NCBI GenBank assembly: GCA_902595795.1
Contig: CACJRK010000010.1
Coordinates: 1 to 43,858 of the forward strand
Origin: an uncultured Pelagibacteraceae bacterium
Lineage (GTDB): Bacteria; Pseudomonadota; Alphaproteobacteria; Pelagibacterales; Pelagibacteraceae
Direction of reading: 5' to 3'
Length of the DNA: 43,858 bases
Part shown: piece by piece, positions 16,830 through 25,242 of the stretch
Position numbering within the stretch: the first letter of the stretch is position 1
Layout: each line of letters opens with the position of its first letter
The notes under the pieces: generated by a model
What the model was told of the DNA's origin: nothing
Database searches by the model: none
The model's input: only the letters and a program-made list of their open reading frames with translations
Program-made: the position numbers and the translations under genes

Positions 16830-18134
16830 TTAAAGTTTTCCGTCTGCTTCGAACACTTCAACCCACTCTTCGATAATTTTATCTAGAGCGCCTTTAGCAG
16901 TTCCTTTTCCATTAACAACATAGTCATGGATTGCTTCTTGCATAGGAAGCATTAACTCAACGAATGTTGGTTCTTGCCAAAAATCTTTGACAATTCCCAT
17001 TGAGTCCAAGAAACCTTGCGCATAAACAGTAGATGTTGGAAATGATGGTGAATTTAAAACATCATTATGACATGAGTACCCACCTAGATCCCACCATTTT
17101 TGCTGTACATCTGGTCTTGCAAACCACTTAATGTATTCAAGAGCAAGATCTTGTTTATCTGAGTATTTAACAACAGATATTCCTTGTCCACCTAAAGTTG
17201 CAGCTGCAACATTTTGTTTTGGATTTGCAAAGAATCCACTAACTCTTCCGTCACTGTCTTCTTTAGAAACACCAGGCCAGAAAGCATACCAGTTCATTTG
17301 GAATGCCACTTGTCCTGATTTGTAAGCATCTAGGTTTGCAACCATGTAAGCATCAGAGTGTCCTGGAGGTGCGCAGTCTTCATATAACTTTCTATAAAAC
17401 TCAACTGCTTCTACAGCTTGTGGTGAATTGAAATATCCTTCCATATCGTATGGCTTGTTAGGATTCTCATATTCCATACCCCATGCGTACATAGCAGCTG
17501 TAACACCCATTGTTATACCTTCTGATCCACGCTCTGTATTAATTGCAGCCCCATATCTTTTTTGACCGTCAATTTCTCTTCCTTGGAAGAACGAACACAT
17601 ATCGTGCAACTGGTTCCAGTTTGCAGGAACACCTAGATCATATCCATGTTTCTTTTTAAATTCAGATCTAAGCTCTGGTCTATCAAACCAATCTTTTCTG
17701 TAAGCCCATGCTAAAGCATCTCCCATAGCAGGTAATGCATAGTAGTTTTTACTGCCTTTTGGCCAAGTAGAATATGCATAAACTGTAGCTGGTGAGAAAT
17801 CACTCATTGAAATTCCCTCTTTATCAAAGAAGTCATTCAATTTTACATAATGCCCATAAACAGCTCCAGCACCAATCCATTGCGAGTCACCAATTAATAG
17901 GTCAAATGTTTTACCTTTGTTGTTAAGTTCATTTAACATACGGTCGGCAAAATTTGGCCAAGGCACAAACTCAAAATTAACTTCTATTCCAGTTTCTGCA
18001 GTAAATTCTTTAGTTAATTCTTGTAAAGCATTAGCAGGGTCCCAAGCGGCCCATCCTAAAGTAATAGATTTAGCATTTGAATTTACAGAGAACGAAAATA
18101 GAGAAACAAACAATAAAATCATTATTTTTTTCAT
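16830..18134 (-). CDS. ABC importer periplasmic solute-binding protein (family 1, sugar type)
   Basis: This 434 aa protein has a Sec signal peptide (residues 1-21, MKKIMILLFVSLFSFSVNSNA). The mature domain begins KSITLGWAAWDPANALQELT, typical of family 1 solute-binding proteins: a beta strand, then a helix with the pattern F-x-x-E-T-G-I-x-V. Many aromatic residues (ALPAMGDALAWAYRKDWF, MNWYAFWPG, QQKWWDLGG) are suited to stack on a sugar or polyol. It is the first gene of the operon, with AGAGGAGA 5 bases upstream of ATG, and is divergent from the isomerase gene at 18251. It delivers substrate to the two permeases. Identity of the ligand is unknown. Confidence 0.93.
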   Translation of the reverse strand: MKKIMILLFVSLFSFSVNSNAKSITLGWAAWDPANALQELTKEFTAETGIEVNFEFVPWPNFADRMLNELNNKGKTFDLLIGDSQWIGAGAVYGHYVKLNDFFDKEGISMSDFSPATVYAYSTWPKGSKNYYALPAMGDALAWAYRKDWFDRPELRSEFKKKHGYDLGVPANWNQLHDMCSFFQGREIDGQKRYGAAINTERGSEGITMGVTAAMYAWGMEYENPNKPYDMEGYFNSPQAVEAVEFYRKLYEDCAPPGHSDAYMVANLDAYKSGQVAFQMNWYAFWPGVSKEDSDGRVSGFFANPKQNVAAATLGGQGISVVKYSDKQDLALEYIKWFARPDVQQKWWDLGGYSCHNDVLNSPSFPTSTVYAQGFLDSMGIVKDFWQEPTFVELMLPMQEAIHDYVVNGKGTAKGALDKIIEEWVEVFEADGKL

Positions 18135-18184
18135 TTTATCTCCTCTTAGTTTATTTATTCTAATAATAGTCTATCCAAGATGAG

Positions 18185-18213
18185 TTGAGGCTGCTAGTAT
18201 TTTTTTATATAAA
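18185..18213 (+). promoter_or_regulatory. Candidate promoter for the isomerase-dehydrogenase operon
   Basis: TTGAGG (18185-18190, 4/6) is followed after 17 bases by TATAAA (18208-18213, 5/6). The start of transcription would be near 18220, 30 bases before the ATG, and a very strong GAGGGGGAG ribosome binding site lies at 18239-18247. The 116-base divergent spacer must also contain the promoter of the binding-protein gene, so shared regulation is plausible. No regulator gene is nearby. Confidence 0.45.
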
Positions 18214-18250
18214 ATAAATTGTTGATATATTTTAAAGAGAGGGGGAGATT

Positions 18251-19306
18251 ATGAACAATATTAAAGGTCCTGCAATTTTCCTAGCACAATTTGTAGGTGA
18301 AGATAAACCGTTTAATTCTCTAGAAAGTATTTGTAAGTGGGCATCTTCTTTGGGATATAAAGGTGTACAAATTCCAAGTTGGGACAGCAGATTAATAGAT
18401 CTCAAGAAAGCATCTGAAAGTAAAGATTACTGCGATGAAGTCAAAGGTATAACCAAAAAATATAATCTTGAGATAACAGAGTTATCAACTCATCTTCAAG
18501 GACAACTGGTTGCAGTGCATCCAGCATATGACGCAGCTTTTGATGGATTTGCTGTACCTGAAGTTAGAGGCAATCCAAAAGCAAGACAAGAGTGGGCAGT
18601 AAATCAATTAATGATGGCAGCTAAGGCCTCAAAAAATCTTGGACTAGATAGGCATGTTACTTTCTCTGGAGCACTAGCTTGGCCTTATGTTTATCCTTGG
18701 CCACAAAGACCAGAAGGATTGATTGAAAACGCATTTAATGAACTTTCAAATCGATGGAAACCAATTCTTGATCAATTTGATCAAAATGGAGTTGATCTTT
18801 GTTATGAAATACATCCAGGTGAAGATCTTCATGATGGTATTACATTTGAAATGTTTTTAGAAAAAGTTGGTAATCATAAAAGATGCAATATGCTTTATGA
18901 TCCTAGCCATTATGTTTTACAGAATCTAGATTACTTGGCTCATATAGATATTTATCATGAAAAAATAAAAATGTTTCATGTTAAAGATGCAGAGTTAAAT
19001 CCTACTGGAAAACAAGGGGTGTATGGTGGTTTCCAATCTTGGGTTAACAGAGCAGGTCGATTTAGATCTCTTGGCGATGGACAGGTAGATTTTAAATCAA
19101 TCTTTTCAAAGTTTACTACTTATGGTTATGATGGTTGGGCAGTTCTAGAATGGGAGTGTTGTCTGAAACATCCAGAAGATGGAGCAAGAGAAGGAGCTGA
19201 ATTTATCAAAAATCATATTATAAACACTACGGAAAAAGCATTTGATGATTTTGCGGAAAGTGGTGCTGATATTGAAGCTAACAAAAAAATGTTGGGTATA
19301 AACTAG
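18251..19306 (+). CDS. Sugar phosphate isomerase/epimerase (xylose isomerase-like TIM barrel)
   Basis: This 351 aa cytoplasmic protein belongs to the AP endonuclease 2/xylose-isomerase-like barrel fold. Metal-ligand candidates appear in the expected order at strand ends: Glu186 (CYEIHPGED), Asp217 and His220 (LYDPSHY), His243 (FHVKDAE) and Glu300/Glu302 (VLEWEC). Such enzymes isomerise or epimerise sugars, ketoses or inositol-like rings. It is coupled to the following Gfo/Idh/MocA dehydrogenase through a TAGTG overlap and divergent from the ABC-DhaKL operon. Together this suggests it acts on the imported compound. The exact reaction cannot be read from the sequence. Confidence 0.88.
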   Translation: MNNIKGPAIFLAQFVGEDKPFNSLESICKWASSLGYKGVQIPSWDSRLIDLKKASESKDYCDEVKGITKKYNLEITELSTHLQGQLVAVHPAYDAAFDGFAVPEVRGNPKARQEWAVNQLMMAAKASKNLGLDRHVTFSGALAWPYVYPWPQRPEGLIENAFNELSNRWKPILDQFDQNGVDLCYEIHPGEDLHDGITFEMFLEKVGNHKRCNMLYDPSHYVLQNLDYLAHIDIYHEKIKMFHVKDAELNPTGKQGVYGGFQSWVNRAGRFRSLGDGQVDFKSIFSKFTTYGYDGWAVLEWECCLKHPEDGAREGAEFIKNHIINTTEKAFDDFAESGADIEANKKMLGIN

Positions 19307-20469
19307 TGCAGGGAAAAATCCGTATTGGAATGGTCGGTGGAGGAGAAGGTGCTTTTATTGGAAGTGTTCACAGAATAGCTTTGAGACTCGATGGTCATTA
19401 TGAACTTGTGGCAGGATCATTTTCTTCTAACTTTGATAATTCAAAAAAGACTGGCAAGACACTTGGTTTAGAAGAGGATCGTGTGTATGAAACTTACCAG
19501 GAAATGGCTGAAAAAGAAGCTGCTCGTCCAGATGGAATACAAGTTGTTGCTATAGTCACACCAAATCATCTGCATGTACCCATAGCAAAAACATTTGCTG
19601 AAAAAAGTGTAAACATTATCTGTGATAAACCTCTTGCTTTATCCAGTAAAGAAGCAATTGAACTTAAAAATATTATAGAAAATAAAAAAATAATCTTTGC
19701 ACTCACTCATAATTATACTGGTTATCCTATGGTTCGTCATGCAAGATCTTTAATTAAAAAAAATGATCTTGGTCCTTTAAGAGTAGTTCAGGCAGAATAT
19801 CCTCAAGATTGGTTAACTACAAAAGCTGAGGACAGTGGATTAAAACAAGCAGAATGGAGAACTGATCCAAAAAGATCAGGAGGTGGTGGTTGTATAGGAG
19901 ATATTGGAACTCATGCATTTAATCTAATCAGATTTATTACTGGTCTAGAAGTAGATGAGCTATCAGCTGATATTCATACTTTTGTAAAAGGAAGACTACT
20001 TGATGATAATGCACATATAATGCTTCGATTCAAAGGTGGCGCTAAAGGTACAATATGGTCCAGTCAAGTTGCAGTTGGAAATGAAAATAATCTTAAAATA
20101 AGAATTTATGGTGAAAATGGTGGATTAGAGTGGAAACAAGAAGATCCTAATTATTTGTATTACACAAAATTTGGTTATCCAACTCAAAGAATTACAAGAG
20201 GCAGTAATATTGCAAGTAAAGCAGCTGAAGATGCTACAAGAATTCCTCCAGGACATCCTGAAGGGTATTTGGAAGGATTTGCTAATATTTATACTGATGT
20301 TTATAGAAGATTATTTGCTCAAATAAATAAACAAAACTATGATAAATCAAATGATTGTTATCCAACTATTCATGATGGGATTGAGGGGATGAAATTTATA
20401 GAAACAATTTTAGAGTCAAGCAAAAATAATAGTAAATGGACTCAATTTAATTCCACTTGTGATATCTAG
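19306..20469 (+). CDS. Gfo/Idh/MocA family NAD(P)-dependent dehydrogenase
   Basis: This 387 aa enzyme starts with GTG, overlapping the isomerase stop by one base (TAGTG). The Rossmann motif is GMVGGGEGAFIG (about 8-19). The family catalytic Lys is K108 in CDKPLALS, and the C-terminal domain motif GGGCIGDIGTHAFN contains Asp199 and His203. Members oxidise or reduce secondary hydroxyls of sugars, inositols and sugar acids. With the TIM-barrel partner it recalls inositol-like and 3-keto-sugar pathways, where dehydrogenase and isomerase act in sequence. The end overlaps the convergent 2-hydroxyacid dehydrogenase by 4 bases. Substrate unknown. Confidence 0.9.
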   Translation: MQGKIRIGMVGGGEGAFIGSVHRIALRLDGHYELVAGSFSSNFDNSKKTGKTLGLEEDRVYETYQEMAEKEAARPDGIQVVAIVTPNHLHVPIAKTFAEKSVNIICDKPLALSSKEAIELKNIIENKKIIFALTHNYTGYPMVRHARSLIKKNDLGPLRVVQAEYPQDWLTTKAEDSGLKQAEWRTDPKRSGGGGCIGDIGTHAFNLIRFITGLEVDELSADIHTFVKGRLLDDNAHIMLRFKGGAKGTIWSSQVAVGNENNLKIRIYGENGGLEWKQEDPNYLYYTKFGYPTQRITRGSNIASKAAEDATRIPPGHPEGYLEGFANIYTDVYRRLFAQINKQNYDKSNDCYPTIHDGIEGMKFIETILESSKNNSKWTQFNSTCDI

Positions 20470-21419
20470 TTAACTTTATTTTTACAACTACCCGTATTAA
20501 AGTACTCATCAATATTATCTATTGCTAAGTTTGCCATTGCAGTTCTAGTATCTTTTGTAGCACTACCTAAGTGAGGAAGAATAAACGCGCTTTTATGTTT
20601 TAAATAACCTGAATTTAAATTTGGTTCGTTTTTATAAACATCTAAACCAACTGCATATACTTTTCTTCTATCGAGAGCATCTATCATGGCTTCATCTTCA
20701 ATAATATCTCCTCTAGCAACATTAGTAACTACAGCTCCTTTGGGTAAATATTCTATTGTATCTTTATTAATCATATCCACTGTCTCTTTAGATGCAGGAC
20801 AACATACTGAAAGAACATCTGATACTGACAACAAACTTTTTAAATTATCATGATAAATTGCACCTTTTTCTTTTTCTTCACTTAGTTTTGATCGATTATG
20901 GTAATGAATTATCATACCTAAAGACTTTGCGATCTTTGCGATTTTTTGGCCTATTCTTCCCATTCCTAAAATACCTAGCCTAGATCCAGTTAATTGTTTT
21001 CCTATCAAATAATCAGCAGACCATTTCCAGCCACCCTGTCTTGCACTCTCAATTCCCTCGGACGCTCTTCTACAAGCACCAAGTATTAATAAAACTCCTA
21101 TCTCGGCTGTTGCATCAGTCAAAACATCTGGTGTATTTGTTACCGCTATGCCCCTATTTTTAGCTGCCTCTAAATCAATATTTCCAAATCCTACAGCAAA
21201 ATTTGAAATTATTTTTATACTGTCAGGAAGCTTATTTATAGTTTCTGCATCAAGTTTATCTGTAAGTGATGATAATATCCCATCACAACCTTGACTTAAA
21301 TCCACAAGTTTTTGTTGAGAATAAAGCTCATCATTTAAGTTAAAATTAGCCTCAAATGTTTCTTTTGCTTTATCTTCGCATGATCTTAAAAGTCTTCTGG
21401 TTATTAAAATTTTCTTCAT
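20466..21419 (-). CDS. D-isomer-specific 2-hydroxyacid dehydrogenase (glyoxylate/hydroxypyruvate reductase type)
   Basis: This 317 aa NAD(P)-dependent enzyme interconverts 2-oxo acids and D-2-hydroxyacids. The dinucleotide motif is GMGRIG (152-157). The catalytic set is Arg236 (NVARGD), Glu265 (VYKNEP) and His283 (LPHLGSAT). The HLGSAT form is typical of glyoxylate/hydroxypyruvate reductases (GhrB-like). It is followed upstream on the same strand by the GlcD-type flavoprotein (12-base gap), so the pair could oxidise and reduce the same 2-hydroxyacids in opposite directions. Alternative substrates are D-lactate and other D-hydroxyacids. Confidence 0.88.
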   Translation of the reverse strand: MKKILITRRLLRSCEDKAKETFEANFNLNDELYSQQKLVDLSQGCDGILSSLTDKLDAETINKLPDSIKIISNFAVGFGNIDLEAAKNRGIAVTNTPDVLTDATAEIGVLLILGACRRASEGIESARQGGWKWSADYLIGKQLTGSRLGILGMGRIGQKIAKIAKSLGMIIHYHNRSKLSEEKEKGAIYHDNLKSLLSVSDVLSVCCPASKETVDMINKDTIEYLPKGAVVTNVARGDIIEDEAMIDALDRRKVYAVGLDVYKNEPNLNSGYLKHKSAFILPHLGSATKDTRTAMANLAIDNIDEYFNTGSCKNKVN

Positions 21420-21431
21420 AGATTAGTTAAA

Positions 21432-22805
21432 TTAATTTAGATCAAATACTTTTCCAGGATTCATAATATTGTTTGCATCTAAACTTCTTTTAATTGCTTT
21501 CATTACAGGAAGGTTATCAAGATGTTCTTTTAATAGGTAATGTTTTTTTTGTAGTCCTATTCCGTGCTCTCCAGTAATAGTTCCCTCTAGCTCTAAGGCC
21601 TTATTAATTAAATCATCACTATATTGTCTTATTTTTTTTTGTTTTTCATTATCCTGTGGATCATACAATATTATTGAGTGAAAGTTTCCATCACCAACAT
21701 GACCAACCATTGGAGCAGTAAGACCCAATTTTTTAACTTCTTTTTCTGCCCAGGAAATACATTCAACTAATCTTGAAATAGGAACACAAACATCTGTTGA
21801 ATAAACCTTCATATTATTACCTAATGCTTTTACAGAATAATAAACATCATGTCTTGCTTTCCATAATTTTTTTTGCTCTTCTGGCGAAGATGCCCATTGG
21901 AAATCACTGCCATTGTTATTTTTAGAAAGTTCCTCCACAATTCCTATTGCCTCATTATTACTAGTCTCACTTCCATGAAATTCAAAAAATAAGGTTGGAG
22001 AAGCTTTAATATTTTCAAGTTTTGAATATTTTATACTTATTTCCATTTGATCTTTGTTTAACATTTCAATTCTTGCAATTGGCACACCATATTGTATTAC
22101 CTCTTGGGCAGTTTTAACTGCTGAGTCTAAATCTGGAAAATAACATACAGCACTCATTATACTCTCAGGTATCGGTGAAAGCCTTACTTGAACTTCTGTA
22201 ATAATTCCAAGTGTGCCCTCTGAGCCAATAAACAAGTTTGTCAAATTATATCCTGCGGATGTTTTTTTTGTTCTTGATCCAGTCCTAATAATATCTCCAT
22301 TTGGCAAAACAACAGTCAGTCCTGATATTACAGTCCTCATAGTGCCATATTTAACTGCCATAGTTCCTGAAGCTGAGGTAGATGCCATACCTCCTAGCGC
22401 AGCATCTGCACCTGGATCAATTGGAAAAAAAACTCCATCCTCCCTCAAATATTCATTTAATTGTTTTCTTGTTACATTCGCTTGAACTCTGCAATCAAAG
22501 TCTTCAGCATTTACTGATAAAACCTTATTCATTTTTTCAAGTGAAATTGTTATGCCATTAGAATTACCAACAGCATTTCCTTCCAAAGAAGTTCCAGTTC
22601 CAAATGGTACTACTGGTATTTTATTATCATTACATATTTTTAGAACTTGGGAGACTTCTTCATTAGTTTCAGGAAAAACTACTGCTTGTGATAAAACAGG
22701 ATCATAAGTATCTTCACCTCTCGCATAATTCGCTCTTGTTGAGACTGATGTAGAGAATCTTCCATTAAATATTTTCTTTAAATCACTTTGGACTTGTTCA
22801 TTCAT
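21432..22805 (-). CDS. FAD-binding D-2-hydroxyacid dehydrogenase (D-lactate/glycolate oxidase GlcD type)
   Basis: This 457 aa flavoprotein has an N-terminal PCMH-type FAD domain (PFGTGTSLEGNAV at about 62-74, then AALGGMASTSASG and KYGTMRTVISGLTVVLPNG). The C-terminal cap carries the metal/substrate motif GHVGDGNFHSIILYD and ends with GEHGIGLQKKHYL. This full architecture is shared by GlcD and by mitochondrial D-lactate dehydrogenase (DLD/LDHD). No GlcE or GlcF partner is adjacent, so the single-chain D-lactate dehydrogenase (cytochrome) type fits better. Electrons probably go to cytochrome c or quinone. It lies just upstream of the D-2-hydroxyacid dehydrogenase. Confidence 0.88.
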   Translation of the reverse strand: MNEQVQSDLKKIFNGRFSTSVSTRANYARGEDTYDPVLSQAVVFPETNEEVSQVLKICNDNKIPVVPFGTGTSLEGNAVGNSNGITISLEKMNKVLSVNAEDFDCRVQANVTRKQLNEYLREDGVFFPIDPGADAALGGMASTSASGTMAVKYGTMRTVISGLTVVLPNGDIIRTGSRTKKTSAGYNLTNLFIGSEGTLGIITEVQVRLSPIPESIMSAVCYFPDLDSAVKTAQEVIQYGVPIARIEMLNKDQMEISIKYSKLENIKASPTLFFEFHGSETSNNEAIGIVEELSKNNNGSDFQWASSPEEQKKLWKARHDVYYSVKALGNNMKVYSTDVCVPISRLVECISWAEKEVKKLGLTAPMVGHVGDGNFHSIILYDPQDNEKQKKIRQYSDDLINKALELEGTITGEHGIGLQKKHYLLKEHLDNLPVMKAIKRSLDANNIMNPGKVFDLN

Positions 22806-22843
22806 ATAAGTAATATTAATAAAGATTTTTTAAAAAATACAGC

Positions 22844-24010
22844 TTATTTAGTAAGCATTTTTTTAATGTTTTCTAAAGCATTAGAAATATTATCTTGTGA
22901 AGCAGCAAAACTAAATCTTACATAATCGTTGCAAGTTTTTCCAAACGCAGTTCCTGGGACTATTGCTACACCTGCCTCGTGCATAGCTTTTTTACAAAAT
23001 TCAACACCATTCATTCCAGTATCTATTACTTTTGGAAATGCATAGAAAGCACCTCCCGGTAAACTACATTCCACACCAGGTAAACTATTTAAACCCTCAT
23101 GAATTAATTTTCTTCGCTGAGTGAATTTATCCATCATTTCATGTATTGAGTCATCTGGGCCATCTAAAGCTGCGATACCTGCAAATTGAGCAGCAGCATT
23201 TACACATGAAACACTATTTATAAGAAGTTTATTTACATGCTCAACTAAATGCTCTGGCCAAAAACTCCACCCCAATCTCCAACCTGTCATTGAGTAAGCT
23301 TTGCTCCAACCTTCTAAAACAATTAATCTGTCTCTTAACTCTGGGTAATTGAAAAAAGTTGGCATCTCCTTATCATCAAAAATCTGTCTACTATAAATTT
23401 CATCACTTAGAATTGTTACATGTGGATGCTTCTTTAATCCCTCAGCTAATTTATCTATCTCTGGTTTTTCAACAAAACTTCCTGTTGGGTTATTAGGATT
23501 AATTAAAATTAACAATCTAGTTTTATCAGTGATTAAAGATAAAATTTTGTCTGCATTAAATTTTAAATCTTTATCCTCTGTCAGATCATAAGGTACTGCT
23601 GTAGACCCTGTATAATTAATCATAGACTCATAGATTGGAAATGCTGGAGTAGGATGAATTATTTCAGCTCCTGGTTCTCCAAAACATTGTATTGCATAAT
23701 GCATAGTTGGTTTACCACCTGGCATAATTAAAATTCTTTCAAAATCAATATCAGCGTTGTAACGCTTCTTAATCCATCTTGTAACTGCTTGCCTACACTC
23801 AGGTATACCGTTTGACATAACATAACCATGATGACCATCATCTAAAGCTTTCTTAGCTGCTTCAACTACATGCTTAGGAGTTTTGAAGTCTGGTTGACCT
23901 AAGCCCAAATGTATCATTGGATGTCCCTGTGCTTCTAGCTTCTTTGCTTCTGCTAAAACTGTAAAAGCACTTTCGGTTCCTAGTCTATCTAGAGATTGAG
24001 CAAGTTTCAT
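22844..24010 (-). CDS. Class I/II PLP-dependent aminotransferase
   Basis: This 388 aa fold-type I aminotransferase moves amino groups between an amino acid and a 2-oxo acid. PLP-site residues are visible: Asn174 in NPNNPTGS, Asp203 and Tyr206 in LSDEIYSRQ, Schiff-base Lys237 in EGWSKAYSMTGWRLGW, and Arg245. The N-terminus (MKLAQSLDRLGTESAF) fits the aspartate aminotransferase-like Ib subgroup. In this neighbourhood it may supply or drain a 2-oxo acid made by the hydroxyacid dehydrogenases, for example pyruvate or glyoxylate. That is inference from position; the specificity is not determined. Confidence 0.88.
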   Translation of the reverse strand: MKLAQSLDRLGTESAFTVLAEAKKLEAQGHPMIHLGLGQPDFKTPKHVVEAAKKALDDGHHGYVMSNGIPECRQAVTRWIKKRYNADIDFERILIMPGGKPTMHYAIQCFGEPGAEIIHPTPAFPIYESMINYTGSTAVPYDLTEDKDLKFNADKILSLITDKTRLLILINPNNPTGSFVEKPEIDKLAEGLKKHPHVTILSDEIYSRQIFDDKEMPTFFNYPELRDRLIVLEGWSKAYSMTGWRLGWSFWPEHLVEHVNKLLINSVSCVNAAAQFAGIAALDGPDDSIHEMMDKFTQRRKLIHEGLNSLPGVECSLPGGAFYAFPKVIDTGMNGVEFCKKAMHEAGVAIVPGTAFGKTCNDYVRFSFAASQDNISNALENIKKMLTK

Positions 24011-24084
24011 AATTGTGAAAACCTAACGGAAAACATATTTATTGTCTATTGTTGATTAAGTAAAACTATTTATAATTTATATAA

Positions 24085-25236
24085 CTAATTACGATAAATA
24101 ATTTTTGTTCTATCTAGATCTTTAACACTTTTACACCCCATAAGTATCATATTTCGTCTTATTTCTTTATGCATATTTTCTAAAAGTCTCTCAACACCTT
24201 GCTGACCACCTGCTCCCAAACTAAAAAGAAAAGCTTTTCCAAAACTACAAGCTGTCGCACCTGCTGCTAACGCTTTAAGTACATGTGTTCCTCTTCTTAT
24301 GCCGCCGTCTAAAATAATTTCTAATTTATCCCCAACAGCGTCTGAGATTGCTTTTACTTGATCAAATGGGGACCTGGATCCATCTAATTGTCTTCCTCCA
24401 TGATTTGAAATCATTATAGCAGTACAACCAATATCAATTGCTTTTTTAGCATCTTCAACTGACATGACGCCTTTTAATGCCATAGGCTTATTCCATTTTT
24501 TAATACAGTATTCTGCATCCTTCCAATTCATTGCAGGATCATATTGCTCATTGATATATTCCATAACTGATTTAGCAATATTTGTTCCTTTGTCAGTCTT
24601 GTGCTTTATATTAGCAAGTTCAAATTTTTTATTAGTAAAATAATTAAAAACCCATCCTGGTCTCATTGCGAAACTAAGTAAACTGTCTAATGTAAATTTT
24701 GGAGGTGTTGTGAAACCAGTCCTATGGTCTCTCTCTCTATTGCCAGCAACTAAAGTATCAACAGTTATACACATGCCGTCAAAATTTGCTCTGCTGCACC
24801 TTTCAATTAAATCATCAGTAATTGATTTATCTTTATGAATATACAATTGAAAAAGTTTGGGACCACTTGATACATTTGCAACTTCCTCTATCGAAAATGA
24901 TGCCATAGTTGACATACTATAAAAAGTATTAAATTTTTCAGCAGCTCTTGCAGAAGCCTTGTCACCCTCTGGAGTATACAAACTTTGCATTGCTGTTGGA
25001 GATAAAAAAAGAGGCATACCAATCTTTCTTCCAAATATAGAAGTAGATAAATCTGGCTCACCAACACTATTCAAAATATTTGGAACTAAATCGCAGTCAT
25101 TAAATGCATTTGTATTTCTATTTAATGTAACCTCGTCATCAGCACCACCATCAATATAATGAAAAATTGGAGCTGGTAATTTTTTTTTTGCTAATTTTCT
25201 AAAATCATTAAAATTATAACAATCATTTATATTCAT
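24085..25236 (-). CDS. lldD: FMN-dependent L-2-hydroxyacid dehydrogenase (LldD family), copy A
   Basis: This 383 aa TIM-barrel flavoenzyme oxidises an L-2-hydroxyacid such as L-lactate to the 2-oxo acid. Family residues are present: Tyr27 in FHYIDGGADDE, Gln130-Leu-Tyr132, the VDT...RERD region (159-170), Lys255 in LKGV, and the catalytic base His279 in SNHGGRQLDG. The phosphate-site motif is the canonical DGGIRRGT (310-317). It lies 6 bases after copy B, and the two align without gaps over most of their length, so this is a tandem duplication. Substrate could be lactate, glycolate or another hydroxyacid. Confidence 0.9.
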   Translation of the reverse strand: MNINDCYNFNDFRKLAKKKLPAPIFHYIDGGADDEVTLNRNTNAFNDCDLVPNILNSVGEPDLSTSIFGRKIGMPLFLSPTAMQSLYTPEGDKASARAAEKFNTFYSMSTMASFSIEEVANVSSGPKLFQLYIHKDKSITDDLIERCSRANFDGMCITVDTLVAGNRERDHRTGFTTPPKFTLDSLLSFAMRPGWVFNYFTNKKFELANIKHKTDKGTNIAKSVMEYINEQYDPAMNWKDAEYCIKKWNKPMALKGVMSVEDAKKAIDIGCTAIMISNHGGRQLDGSRSPFDQVKAISDAVGDKLEIILDGGIRRGTHVLKALAAGATACSFGKAFLFSLGAGGQQGVERLLENMHKEIRRNMILMGCKSVKDLDRTKIIYRN

Positions 25237-25242
25237 GATGTA

